Positions 41,025 to 49,689 are shown, counted from the stretch's first letter. The stretch: DNA of 64,000 nt from Clostridiales bacterium (GCA_017649645.1 JAGCGK010000120.1:19850-83849); one strand, 5' to 3'. Made by a program: numbers and translations. Notes: generated from the letters alone by a model not told the origin.

Positions 41025-42488
41025 ATGAACGACTCTGAACTCGAGAAGATTTACAACGAAGGCTATCGTGCGGTATATTGGACGGCTATGGCGATCCTTA
41101 AAAGCGAGCAGGACGCCGAGGATATAGTTCATGATACTTTCGTAACTTTGATCAAGTCCTATGATTCCATCAAGGATAAGAGCAAAGTGTTGTCGTGGCT
41201 CAAGAAGACTGCAGCCAACAAGTGTCTGGACAAGATCAAACTTACCAAGACCGACAACGTAGATGACGAGTTCTTTGACCAGGTCGAGGCAGTGTCCGAG
41301 GATTTTCTTCCGGATTCGATCATCGAGTCTGAGGAGATGCGCAAGGTCGTCATGGACATCATCGAAAACTCACTGTCAGAAGAAGTAAGAAGGACTCTTA
41401 TACTCTTCTACTTTGACGAGATGAGCACCAAGGAGATCGCTGAAGCACTCAACATTCCTCAGGGAACTGTTTCATGGCGTATCAGTTTTGCCAAGAAAAC
41501 AATCAAGAAGGAGGTCGAGAAGTATGAAGAAAAGAATGATACGAAACTGTTTGCAATGGCAATTCCATTCTTAACCAAACTGTTTATGAAAGAAGCCGAG
41601 CAGGTGCCGTTCAGGCCAATGCCCGCTTCACTTACAACCTTGTCCGCATCAGCTAAGGCTTCCGCTTCGGGAGCCGGAACAAAGGTTGCCTCAACGGCGA
41701 TCAAGAAAGGGACTGGTTTTATGTTTAAAAAATGGATACTCGCAATCATTGCCGCTATTACACTTACAACCGTGGCAACGACCGGAATAGTCATCTATAA
41801 AATGCAAACGTCAGGCAAGAATACGGAAAGCAAGAAACACAGCTCGGAGATCTCTGAAGACAAGGAAGAAAAATCCAAGTCAGAGGAATCCGAAGATACT
41901 GAGGTCAAAGAAAGCGATAACAGTGCATCTTCTGAGGAACCGGGCATAGAAGAATTAAACGCTCTGCTCGATCCGGGAGCTACAGTCATTACTCAACTGC
42001 CTGTCATAAACGGACACGAGATAAAACTTCCGTGCACCATAGGTGACATCAAGAACATGGGATTTACGATAGATGAAGATACGATCTTTGACGGAAACGT
42101 ATCAGCTGTCTATGACGAAGGACTGTCGTACTACGCGTTCTTCTGTTATCTGGATGTTCCTGCATCAAGAGAAGGAACAAGTGTCAACGATGACGATACG
42201 GTAATCGCTATCGAAGTATTTATGGAAGGAACCGACATGGATTTCTACGATGTTCAGATCGGAATGTATGAAGAAGATTTCTTACCTCTCATCGGAACAC
42301 CTTCCTATATTACGGGATTGGCACTGGACTACGGACAATACTATTACTACATGGGCGAAGACGGCACTATGTATGAGTTATACTTCATGAACTTCAGTAA
42401 TCCGGGAGAAGACGAGAGTCTCTCATCCGTTGTATTCGGAACACAGGAATTCATGATCGAGAATCGAAGGATCGGAGAAGATCTGTAA
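41025..42488 (+). CDS. ECF sigma factor fused to a membrane anchor and extracytoplasmic domain
   Basis: This 487-residue protein has residues 1-80 as sigma region 2 (SEQDAEDIVHDTFVTL and VLSWLKKTAANKCLD) and 100-165 as region 4 (FYFDEMSTKEIAEALNIPQGTVSWRI). An Ala/Ser-rich linker and a membrane span follow (about 237-258). A charged Lys/Glu/Ser stalk leads to an extracytoplasmic domain of about 170 residues. The output and sensor parts are therefore one polypeptide, so release of the sigma part would require proteolysis or the factor would act tethered. AAGGAGG fixes the start. A lipoprotein gene follows 13 bases later. Confidence 0.85.
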   Translation: MNDSELEKIYNEGYRAVYWTAMAILKSEQDAEDIVHDTFVTLIKSYDSIKDKSKVLSWLKKTAANKCLDKIKLTKTDNVDDEFFDQVEAVSEDFLPDSIIESEEMRKVVMDIIENSLSEEVRRTLILFYFDEMSTKEIAEALNIPQGTVSWRISFAKKTIKKEVEKYEEKNDTKLFAMAIPFLTKLFMKEAEQVPFRPMPASLTTLSASAKASASGAGTKVASTAIKKGTGFMFKKWILAIIAAITLTTVATTGIVIYKMQTSGKNTESKKHSSEISEDKEEKSKSEESEDTEVKESDNSASSEEPGIEELNALLDPGATVITQLPVINGHEIKLPCTIGDIKNMGFTIDEDTIFDGNVSAVYDEGLSYYAFFCYLDVPASREGTSVNDDDTVIAIEVFMEGTDMDFYDVQIGMYEEDFLPLIGTPSYITGLALDYGQYYYYMGEDGTMYELYFMNFSNPGEDESLSSVVFGTQEFMIENRRIGEDL

Positions 42489-42501
42489 AGGAGAAAAATC
42501 A

Positions 42502-43251
42502 ATGAAAAATATAAATAAAATATTCGCACTTATTATCTGTTCAGCAATGGCTCTATCTTTGATCGGTTGTTCAAGTGATAAGGCAAACAATGACGTCGAA
42601 ACGAATGATACAAAAAAAGAAGAAGTTCAGAACGATTCAACATCCGAAGATAAAGACAAGGAAGACTCTTCATCTCCTTCTGAGGAGACATCTGCAAACA
42701 TGTTTGAAATGAACAAGATGATACACTTTGGCAAGTGGAAGATCTATTACCCGGAAACTGCTGTCAACGTAAATAATCAGTCTCAGGGTTACGCTTATAT
42801 TGAGGATGATGTAGCACTATTCTATTTTTACACCTATAGAGTAATGAATACTGAAGGAGTTGATCTCCCATCTCTTACAATAGACGAATTAATGTCCATG
42901 TGTGAGGAAGACCTGTTGCACGAATTAAAACATTACTTCTATTCAGCATTCGACTATCTTGACTTGAAGAATGTTACTGTAGAGCCTGCAGGAATCGAAG
43001 GTATAGATGCGTATTTTGTACGTGGCCAGATCGGCGACGGCAATAAGATGGATGACTCTGATTTTGTTGCTCTTTACGTTCTTGATGATGAGATCCCATA
43101 TGTTCTCTGGTGTTCCTATTTCTACCACAGCCTGGAAGAGGATCATGATACATGGGTCGTTCAGGAAAAAGCTCCGTCAATCGATGTATTGGAAGAGTTT
43201 GTAATAGAACTTCAGAATACATTTGAAGTCGATGAAGAGTGGCTGGGTTGA
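42502..43251 (+). CDS. Lipoprotein cotranscribed with the tethered sigma factor
   Basis: This 249-residue protein has a lipobox ending LSLIGC (Cys23), an acidic Ser-rich linker (about 30-70) and a compact C-terminal domain (MIHFGKWKIYYPETAV to the end). The fold is not recognised. It directly follows the sigma-anchor gene behind an AAAGGAG site and ends at a bidirectional terminator. It is therefore a candidate partner or target of that regulator. Confidence 0.65.
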   Translation: MKNINKIFALIICSAMALSLIGCSSDKANNDVETNDTKKEEVQNDSTSEDKDKEDSSSPSEETSANMFEMNKMIHFGKWKIYYPETAVNVNNQSQGYAYIEDDVALFYFYTYRVMNTEGVDLPSLTIDELMSMCEEDLLHELKHYFYSAFDYLDLKNVTVEPAGIEGIDAYFVRGQIGDGNKMDDSDFVALYVLDDEIPYVLWCSYFYHSLEEDHDTWVVQEKAPSIDVLEEFVIELQNTFEVDEEWLG

Positions 43252-43261
43252 TCAATAATCG

Positions 43262-43290
43262 AAGGACTGATCATTATGAGATCAGTCCTT
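43262..43290. terminator. Bidirectional terminator
   Basis: A perfect 11-bp stem (AAGGACTGATC and complement) with a seven-base loop lies between convergent lipoprotein genes. TTTATATCT follows on plus and TTCGATTATT on minus. Confidence 0.75.
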
Positions 43291-43295
43291 TATAT

Positions 43296-44156
43296 CTAGA
43301 ATTCATCAGTTGTGTGACAGTCTGTTTCACCCGGATAAGTAAATATCCTACACGAGTGCTCACTAACCAGTTTCTTCAATTCCTCTTTGTTCTCCGCCAG
43401 TCCGAATCCTGTTATGATTTTGTCAGAAGCAGCCGGATTTATATCTCCAAATGAGCTGATGACCAACCACTTGTATCTGCCATCCTCGAGTTCGTATACG
43501 AAGATATTATCCTGACCTCCGTCATCATAGAAAACAGCGGTATAATCATCACTTATTTCTTCATCTCTCATATAGACATATATACGATCAAGGATTTCGT
43601 TATCAGTCGTCATGACTATAACGTCATCAGGAAACTTATCTATTTCAACTGAGGTACATGGCCAACTTCCCTTTTCGAAAACAGAATCCAACTTACATTC
43701 TTCAACCGTAATCGTCAATACGGAACCGACAAATTTAATATCAGTTACATCAAATCCATAACCGGTTTCACTTCCGTCATCCGAAGAAACGATGATCGCA
43801 TACTTAAGATCGTTTTCAGGCATATTGAAAACATAGTAACCTCTGTCAGATGATTCGCCTTCTGACTTAGTTTTAGTGATCCGATAAGTGATATCTTCTA
43901 AGATTTCTATTTCGGCAACAGGTTCCGTAATTGTCTCCTCTTCCATTTTTTCTGTTGTCTCTTCGGTAGTTTCTACAGTCGTTACTTCTGTCGTCACTTC
44001 CGTTTCAATTTCGTGCATAGCAGACGTTTCTGTCGTCATCTCGATAACCTCAGAAGTTTCAGCGTCAGGCGGCTCTATCTTCTTATTGCACGCTGCAACA
44101 ACTAAAGCCGCGATCAACAAGGATGTAGCAATATGCAACAGGTTTCGTTTTTTCAT
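43296..44156 (-). CDS. Lipoprotein with Thr/Glu-rich linker
   Basis: This 286-residue protein has a signal peptide ending ALVVAAC, a long Thr/Glu low-complexity stalk (about 30-75) and a folded domain from EIEILEDITYRI to the end, without a recognised family. AAAGGACAAAGAAG before the ATG decides the start. It appears monocistronic. The stalk-plus-domain build matches several lipoproteins in this window and suggests a surface-displayed binding domain. Confidence 0.6.
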   Translation of the reverse strand: MKKRNLLHIATSLLIAALVVAACNKKIEPPDAETSEVIEMTTETSAMHEIETEVTTEVTTVETTEETTEKMEEETITEPVAEIEILEDITYRITKTKSEGESSDRGYYVFNMPENDLKYAIIVSSDDGSETGYGFDVTDIKFVGSVLTITVEECKLDSVFEKGSWPCTSVEIDKFPDDVIVMTTDNEILDRIYVYMRDEEISDDYTAVFYDDGGQDNIFVYELEDGRYKWLVISSFGDINPAASDKIITGFGLAENKEELKKLVSEHSCRIFTYPGETDCHTTDEF

Positions 44157-44258
44157 TCTTCTTTGTCCTTTCTCTTCTATACTCATATAGACAGAACAAA
44201 GGTCACAATGTTTCAATTCTTGTTATAATTAAGATATCAATCGACGAGGAAAAGTATC

Positions 44259-45119
44259 ATGACCAAGTGTAATGTTTGCTTCAGACATTGTGATATCAAA
44301 GAAGGCGGTCGAGGATTTTGCAAAGTCAGAGTCCTCAGAGATAACGTTGTCGTTCCTGAGAATTATGGTCGTGTAACTGCTATCGCACTTGATCCGATCG
44401 AGAAGAAACCTCTGCACAGATTCCACCCGGGAACACGTATCCTGTCAGTAGGAAGTTACGGTTGTAACTTAAGATGTCCGTTCTGTCAGAACAGTGATAT
44501 CTCATGGTCTGATTATGCTATAAAATCAGGTCCGTCATCTGAAGTTTTTACTCCTCAGGAGATTGCTGACCTGACTCTAAAATATAAGTCACGCGGAAAT
44601 ATCGGTGTCGCCTTCACCTACAACGAACCTCTGATCGCATATGAATTCGTACGCGATACTGCTAAGCTCGTTCACGAACAAGGCATGGTAAACGTTCTGG
44701 TTACCAACGGCACTGCTGAAGTCGCCATTCTTGAAGAACTCGCTCCATATATCGATGCAATGAACATCGATCTAAAAGGTTTCAGCGACAGCTACTATTC
44801 TGATGTTCTCGGTGGCAGCCTTCCTATGGTCAAGACATTCATAACACGCGCCGTTCAGTTCTGTCATGTAGAACTTACTACCCTCATTGTACCGGGCTAC
44901 AACGACACTATAGAAGAGATGCGTGAGATCACAGGTTTCATCTCTTCATTAACTGATGCTTCAGGCAATAAGATCGGCCACAAAATACCTCTTCACATAT
45001 CGCGATTCTTCCCGCGTTTTAATCTGACTGATCGCGATGCAACTCCTGTTAAAGACATAATGAATCTGTGTGATATCGCACGCGAATCACTGGACTACGT
45101 TTACGAAGGAAACTGCTGA
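44259..45119 (+). CDS. amrS: AmmeMemoRadiSam-type radical SAM enzyme
   Basis: This 286-residue radical SAM protein has an N-terminal CNVCFRHCDI...GRGFCKVR cysteine region and LDPIEKKPLHRFHPGT. The SAM-cluster motif Cys69-x3-Cys73-x2-Cys76 lies in GCNLRCPFCQN. This combination marks AmrS, related to pyruvate-formate-lyase activating enzymes. AmrS is usually linked with AmrA (AMMECR1) and AmrB (Memo) genes; neither is in this window. TATAAT at 44224-44229 lies just upstream. The reaction product of the family is not firmly known to me. Confidence 0.85.
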   Translation: MTKCNVCFRHCDIKEGGRGFCKVRVLRDNVVVPENYGRVTAIALDPIEKKPLHRFHPGTRILSVGSYGCNLRCPFCQNSDISWSDYAIKSGPSSEVFTPQEIADLTLKYKSRGNIGVAFTYNEPLIAYEFVRDTAKLVHEQGMVNVLVTNGTAEVAILEELAPYIDAMNIDLKGFSDSYYSDVLGGSLPMVKTFITRAVQFCHVELTTLIVPGYNDTIEEMREITGFISSLTDASGNKIGHKIPLHISRFFPRFNLTDRDATPVKDIMNLCDIARESLDYVYEGNC

Positions 45120-45121
45120 TC

Positions 45122-45319
45122 TTATAACAATGAAGCTGCGCATGCCGGAAGCTCTGTAATGCTATTAATAACCTCATCAGCAGCCTTCGCTTCACCGAAT
45201 CCGTTCTTAGCCCAGATAAACGGAAAACCCGCAAACCTTGCTGCATTTTCATCGCCTGTCGTATCGCCGATATATACTACTAAAGTTCCGTCCAGATCAA
45301 ATATTAAAGCCTTTTTCTT
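45122..45319 (-). pseudogene. Collapsed HAD phosphatase remnant
   Basis: The frame reads KKKALIFDLDGTLVV (motif I) and passes directly into YIGDTTGDENAARFAG (motif IV) and the usual GFPFIWAKNGFG ending. All of the cap domain and motifs II and III are missing; intact members have well over 150 residues between these points. No start codon or ribosome site precedes it, and its frame opens inside the nitroreductase gene. It is best read as an internally deleted gene. Confidence 0.75.
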
Positions 45320-45327
45320 AGTATCTC

Positions 45328-45945
45328 TTAAAACTTTTCCCAGTGTAGTAATTCGTCGATATTGATATCGATCTGCTTTGTCTTGACCGCGTCTTCTGTT
45401 GCTTTTCCGACACCGATAAAACACGGGATCATATAGTTTTCGGGAAACCCCAAAACTTTTCTAGCGATAGATTCCTCATCACCCAACGGGATCCTTAGAT
45501 TGCAGGCATATCCTTCTGCAACTGCCGCGAGCCAAAGGTTTTCGATACTGCACCAAACGGATGCATAGCAGTTAAGATCAGAAAGGCTTGAAGGATGAAG
45601 GATATCACACTTTTTCTTCATCAACGGAATGATGATCGCAGCCGCATCGATAAGCATTCTGTACTGCATCGGAACAGCGATCTGATATGCTCTTTTCTGC
45701 TCGGGATCAGATATGAATGTCATGTTATCAACATCTTTCTCATTCAGGTTCTTCGGAACACCGTCGATAACTTCCCTCATCTTGTCCTTATCGGTAATGA
45801 CTATATAATGCCAATCTCTGAAGTGATCATTGGCTGGTGCTTTGTATGCTGCTTCAACGATCCTCTTAATAGTTTCTTCAGGGATCTTTTCATCTGTAAA
45901 ATTTCGAATGCTTCTTCTGTTGTTTACTGCCTCGTAAAAATCCAT
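45328..45945 (-). CDS. Nitroreductase-family flavoprotein
   Basis: This 205-residue protein has the family opening DFYEAVNNRRSIRNFTDEKIP, whose arginines bind the FMN phosphate. It also has APANDHFRDWHYIVI, a central SIENLWLAAVAEGYACN helix and PCFIGVGK near the end. Such enzymes reduce nitro compounds, flavins or enones with NAD(P)H. ATG at 45945 was chosen over an ATG six bases upstream because AGAGGA is too close to the earlier one. Confidence 0.85.
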   Translation of the reverse strand: MDFYEAVNNRRSIRNFTDEKIPEETIKRIVEAAYKAPANDHFRDWHYIVITDKDKMREVIDGVPKNLNEKDVDNMTFISDPEQKRAYQIAVPMQYRMLIDAAAIIIPLMKKKCDILHPSSLSDLNCYASVWCSIENLWLAAVAEGYACNLRIPLGDEESIARKVLGFPENYMIPCFIGVGKATEDAVKTKQIDINIDELLHWEKF

Positions 45946-46066
45946 AAGCATATCCTCTTTTCACTAAGATGTTTTAATTATATCTGAGAACTAACATACA
46001 AAATATCGGAATCATGCTACAATTTATAACAATATCGTAAAATTACACAAAAAGAAGAGCACAATC

Positions 46067-46975
46067 ATGAGAAATGACAGTTATCTAGCAAAACGCGAAC
46101 AATGGCGCGCCATGATTAGACAAAGGGATGACAGATCCGAGATCGTCAACTACGACGACCCGTCCTTCCCTTCGTATTCTTTTGAAGGACATATGGATGG
46201 TTCTTCTCCGTGGCTTCGTAAAGTTCACTGGCACGAAGACGTTGAACTGATGACAGTCTTAACGGGAAAGATGGCATATAACATTAACGGATCCCTGATC
46301 GAAGTTTGCAAAGGTGATACGTTATTCATTAATTCCAAACAACTTCATTTCTCAACAGATGTAAATGGCACCTATTGCACATACATCATCACGGTCATCC
46401 ATCCTAAGCTTCTGATCTCATCTCCTGAGATCGAATCAGAATACATCCTGCCTGTAATTACGGATCCGGATATTCCTTATATCCTCTGGCATTCAGATTC
46501 ACCTGACGCCGCTAATATAGCAACTATCACGAGAGCAATAAACAACTCCCGCGGCAATCAGTTTGAGATCACGAGAAACTTTTTCGATATATGGCATTAT
46601 GTGTTAAAGTGCGAGAAGGTCAATAATGCTGAGGCTTCATTTTCATCATACAGACATATCGAATGTTTGAAAAATATGATCGGTTACATGAAGGATAATT
46701 ATCTTGAGACTATTCCGCTCGAAGATATTGCAAAAGTCGGTAACGTGAGCAAGTCCACATGCAATAATATCTTCAAGAAATATACCGGTCATACACCGAA
46801 TGATTATCTCATTCGCTATCGTCTCGAAAAAGCTATGGAACTTTTATCCACTACAGATGAAGCCATAGGAATGATAAGCGGAGAGTGCGGGTTTTCTTCA
46901 TCCGGATATATGACCGAGCAGTTCGTCAAATGTTATAACATGACGCCAAGGGAGTTTAGAAAAAATCACGCTTAG
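46067..46975 (+). CDS. AraC-family transcriptional regulator
   Basis: This 302-residue regulator has an N-terminal cupin-like sensor (WHEDVELMTVLTGKMAYNING, KGDTLFINSKQLHF). The two helix-turn-helix units of AraC lie at about 205-300 (ETIPLEDIAKVGNVSKSTCNNIFKKYTG and AIGMISGECGFSSSGYMTEQF, ending MTPREFRK). The ligand is unknown, and the adjacent divergent nitroreductase gene is a possible target. TACAAT lies about 50 bases before the ATG. Confidence 0.88.
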   Translation: MRNDSYLAKREQWRAMIRQRDDRSEIVNYDDPSFPSYSFEGHMDGSSPWLRKVHWHEDVELMTVLTGKMAYNINGSLIEVCKGDTLFINSKQLHFSTDVNGTYCTYIITVIHPKLLISSPEIESEYILPVITDPDIPYILWHSDSPDAANIATITRAINNSRGNQFEITRNFFDIWHYVLKCEKVNNAEASFSSYRHIECLKNMIGYMKDNYLETIPLEDIAKVGNVSKSTCNNIFKKYTGHTPNDYLIRYRLEKAMELLSTTDEAIGMISGECGFSSSGYMTEQFVKCYNMTPREFRKNHA

Positions 46976-47049
46976 ATTGTCCCATTAATGAATAACCATT
47001 TATGATAAAAATATATTGTCAGCAAAGAGATGAATTGGTTTTAAATGTG

Positions 47050-47079
47050 TTTACATCGACAACTGATTCATTGTATAAT
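47050..47079 (+). promoter_or_regulatory. Promoter of the DUF3800 transcript
   Basis: TTTACA (47050-47055) and a perfect TATAAT (47074-47079) have an 18-base spacer. Transcription should begin at the base of the first hairpin of the leader. Confidence 0.7.
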
Positions 47080-47087
47080 TCATGCAT

Positions 47088-47156
47088 AGGAAGCATAGTG
47101 CTTCTTGGGCTGGTCGTAAGACCCAGGTCCATCTGCTGGCGGGGAAGTTCCTCGCC
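47088..47156 (+). ncRNA. Structured leader RNA of the DUF3800 gene
   Basis: Three consecutive hairpins fill the leader. The first is GAAGCA/TGCTTC with loop TAG (47090-47104). The second is CTGGTC/GACCCAG with a GTAA tetraloop and bulged C (47110-47126). The third is GGCGGGGA/TCCTCGCC with loop AGT (47138-47156). They lie between a strong promoter and the ribosome site. Conserved RNA motifs upstream of DUF3800 genes have been catalogued in comparative surveys. I cannot say which, if any, this matches. Confidence 0.6.
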
Positions 47157-47181
47157 TTTATTATTGGGAGGAAAATCTGGC

Positions 47182-47859
47182 GTGAAGGAATTAAGTGTAT
47201 TTATTGACGAGTCAGGTGATTTCGGTGAATATGCTTCTCATTCTCCGTACTATATCATCACTATGGTCTTTCACGATCAGAGCATACCTATAACAGAGGC
47301 CGTCCATAGACTTGACCAAGAACTGTCATATTTGAATCTGAATGATATATGTATTCATACAGGACCGATTATTCGAAAAGAAGAAATTTATGAGTATATG
47401 TCTGTACTAGAAAGACGACGTATTTTCAATAAATTAGTGGGATTCTTTCGTCAAGTTGATATTAAGTACAAATGTGTGAGTATTGAGAAAAAGAACTGCG
47501 ACGATATAGTTCAAGTGATAGTTCAACTGTCAAGAAAGATGTCACAGTTTATCAAAGATAATATCGATAGTTTTAGTTCATATGATTCAGTTAAGATCTA
47601 CTACGACAATGGACAAATAGAAGTCAGCAGAATACTTGCTTCTGTTTTTAGTGTGCTGACAACAAATGCCGAGTTCAGGAAAGTAATGCCAAAAGATTAT
47701 AAATTGTTTCAGATTGCTGACTTGATTTGCTCTATGGAATTGATTCGTCTCAAGTTGGAGGCAAATAATTTATCGCATTCCGAAGAAATCTTTTTTGGTA
47801 ATTCTTATGACCTTAAACGTAACTATCTCAGAATTATTCAGAAAAAGAGATGGAAATAG
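47182..47859 (+). CDS. DUF3800 protein
   Basis: This 225-residue protein has the family start LSVFIDESGDFG, with acidic DESG residues at the end of strand 1. It then has the YYIITMVFHD strand, a central VKIYYDNGQ, and a C-terminal YKLFQIADLICSMELIRLK with a conserved Q-x-AD. The acidic residues recall RNase H-like nucleases, but activity is unproven. DUF3800 genes are frequent in mobile and defence contexts. Start GTG at 47182 follows GGGAGG with a 10-base spacer. In-frame codons further upstream would cover the structured leader and were rejected. The gene is somewhat richer in A+T than its neighbours, which is consistent with transfer. Confidence 0.8.
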   Translation: MKELSVFIDESGDFGEYASHSPYYIITMVFHDQSIPITEAVHRLDQELSYLNLNDICIHTGPIIRKEEIYEYMSVLERRRIFNKLVGFFRQVDIKYKCVSIEKKNCDDIVQVIVQLSRKMSQFIKDNIDSFSSYDSVKIYYDNGQIEVSRILASVFSVLTTNAEFRKVMPKDYKLFQIADLICSMELIRLKLEANNLSHSEEIFFGNSYDLKRNYLRIIQKKRWK

Positions 47860-48013
47860 TATCAAGCAATCAATTTGCACTTTTGGATTTTGAAAAATCT
47901 ACTTCTGTCTACCAAGGAGAGAGTTTTTTCATTTCTAGATTACTTAACGAGACAAATTCGGTACATCAGAAATATTAAAATCCAGTTGAAAATACGAGGA
48001 GAGGTGATGTTCC

Positions 48014-48574
48014 GTGTTGTTTAAAGATTATCTTCAAATAATAAATAATACGCCGTTTAGTGATGTTGATTACCGGATGAGATATGGGGCAGCAATTCCA
48101 TCTCGTTTTATCCCGCTTTACGTACATAAGATCAATGATACGGATTCAGAGATAATCCGTCTGTCACCCAAAGCTATGGATACAGGACATGAAAAGTTGG
48201 TTGTCGGTTTCTATGACGATGTTCTTAAGGGAAATACCAAGATCACGGATCTTATAATTCCTCATCCGATCCACGAGCTGCCGGACGCATTATTGGAAGG
48301 ATGCAGCAATCTTAAGAGGGTCACTATTCCCAGAGGCATCTATAAGATCGGGCAAGACTTTTTTAAGGGTTGCGATTCTCTCGAAGATATCTACTTCCAA
48401 GGACCTAAAGAGGAATGGGATAAGATTAAGATCTTTTGGGGTGAACGCATCATCGAATTCGGCGATCTGATACCTGGTTCCCCTGTATGTGAACTTAAGT
48501 CTGACAGGTTTGAAAGTGATAACGGCAACGCGTCGCTACTGAAGGCCACCATTCATTTCAACTGCGAATTCTAA
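48014..48574 (+). CDS. BspA-like leucine-rich repeat protein
   Basis: This 186-residue protein lacks a signal peptide. Residues 75-140 hold LRR_5-type repeats (ELPDALLEGCSNLKRVTIP, KIGQDFFKGCDSLEDIYFQG) ending in the usual PKEEWDKIK cap. The N-terminal 70 residues are unassigned. GTG start follows GAGGTGAT by five bases. Its stop overlaps the convergent DUF3021 gene by four bases. The preceding gap (47860-48013) shows nothing else. Confidence 0.65.
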   Translation: MLFKDYLQIINNTPFSDVDYRMRYGAAIPSRFIPLYVHKINDTDSEIIRLSPKAMDTGHEKLVVGFYDDVLKGNTKITDLIIPHPIHELPDALLEGCSNLKRVTIPRGIYKIGQDFFKGCDSLEDIYFQGPKEEWDKIKIFWGERIIEFGDLIPGSPVCELKSDRFESDNGNASLLKATIHFNCEF

Positions 48575-49011
48575 TTCTTGCCCTTCATAACCTGAAGCTT
48601 CTCGTTCATTTTCACTGCCTCGCGTCTGTAGAACAGCATGAACGGAACCCAGATAATGAATGCCACAGCTATGTAGCACAGTGACAGAATCAGGAAATGA
48701 ACCGGAGTCTTGATGCTTCCGAACCATCCCACAAGATACGCAACAACGATATACACCAGACACCCGATGCCCATATGGACGATCACCTGAACCGGGCGAG
48801 GGATCTGGTCGCGATCATAAACAATCGACGGGATTCCGAAGCCAAGGCCGACTGCCAGGCAACCAATTACCATTTTTGTAAATGAGTAATTCTCAAAGTC
48901 GAGCGTTCCGCCGCCGCGCACTTCGAAGAATACGCCCACGGCACAGAATATCATCAGTGCGATGCAAAGACTTATCATAACGCTTTTGGCTATTTCTTTT
49001 ACAGTTCTCAT
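48571..49011 (-). CDS. DUF3021 membrane protein
   Basis: This 146-residue protein has four hydrophobic spans (about 8-28, 44-64, 76-96 and 106-128). The conserved short loops SFTKMVIGCLAVGLGFGIPS and VIVHMGIGCLVY are typical of DUF3021. These genes are almost always downstream of a LytTR regulator, as here (nine-base gap). The membrane partner is thought to hold the regulator in check, which I take as inference for this pair. Confidence 0.85.
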   Translation of the reverse strand: MRTVKEIAKSVMISLCIALMIFCAVGVFFEVRGGGTLDFENYSFTKMVIGCLAVGLGFGIPSIVYDRDQIPRPVQVIVHMGIGCLVYIVVAYLVGWFGSIKTPVHFLILSLCYIAVAFIIWVPFMLFYRREAVKMNEKLQVMKGKN

Positions 49012-49020
49012 ATTAACCTC

Positions 49021-49458
49021 CTACAGTCCCAGATATTTCTTAAAACCCGGAAGAAATCTTCTCGATATGCTCTCTGTAAGGCCGTTTCGCATCTTTATGT
49101 TGATGCTGCCTCCGAAGCCCGGTTCGATCCGGTCGAGATAGTCAGGATTTATGATCGTGCCCTTGGAGATCTGAATGAACTTATCTCCAAGGACCTCTTT
49201 TAATTCATACAAACGCTTACGTGAAATGTATCTTTTATCCCTATCGAAAATGACCGCTTTCTCATTTTCGATCCTTACCATATAGATCTCATTTGCTCTT
49301 AATATGACCGTCTTTTCATCCAGCGACGCAGTAAGAAGTCCTGCAGCAGGCTGTCCCAAAAGATCAACTGCATGCTTTACTTCGTCAGTCATCTTGTCTG
49401 AACAGATGATCGCATATGTTTCTGAATGTTCAGGTGAAATATCTATCTTAACTTTCAC
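49021..49458 (-). CDS. LytTR-domain transcriptional regulator
   Basis: This 145-residue regulator has no receiver domain. Residues 45-143 are a LytTR DNA-binding domain (ANEIYMVRIENEKAVIFDRDKRYISRKRLYELKE, FIQISKGTIINPDYLDRIEP, ISRRFLPGFKKYLGL). Its output is likely controlled by the following DUF3021 protein. A likely target is the adjacent small membrane protein or ABC exporter region upstream (49494-51732). Confidence 0.88.
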   Translation of the reverse strand: MKVKIDISPEHSETYAIICSDKMTDEVKHAVDLLGQPAAGLLTASLDEKTVILRANEIYMVRIENEKAVIFDRDKRYISRKRLYELKEVLGDKFIQISKGTIINPDYLDRIEPGFGGSINIKMRNGLTESISRRFLPGFKKYLGL

Positions 49459-49493
49459 GGCATCAACTCCCTAAAGTACAATCACTAAAAGTA

Positions 49494-49682
49494 TCATACA
49501 ACACTTTTTCGACCTTTATCGAAAATGTATACTTCGATACCCAACATGAACACTGTTGATACCAGAAATCCCACCATGAAGATGTGATGCACCGCCGCGA
49601 AGAAAACTATGTATGCGATTATCGCGAGCATGTAAAAGGCGCAGAACAGATGCCACCAGTTGCCGGTAAGAAACTTTTTCAT
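49494..49682 (-). CDS. Small two-span membrane protein
   Basis: This 62-residue protein has two spans (about 10-29 and 33-53) and a basic FDKGRKS tail. AAAGGAGG lies nine bases before the ATG, and a promoter-like pair sits directly upstream. No family is recognised. Confidence 0.6.
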   Translation of the reverse strand: MKKFLTGNWWHLFCAFYMLAIIAYIVFFAAVHHIFMVGFLVSTVFMLGIEVYIFDKGRKSVV

Positions 49683-49689
49683 AATAGAA

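Noticed and set aside
47002-47181. 60 additional N-terminal codons for the DUF3800 protein
   Set aside because: They span the promoter and three hairpins, and the translated sequence has no family similarity. The GTG after GGGAGG matches the family start.
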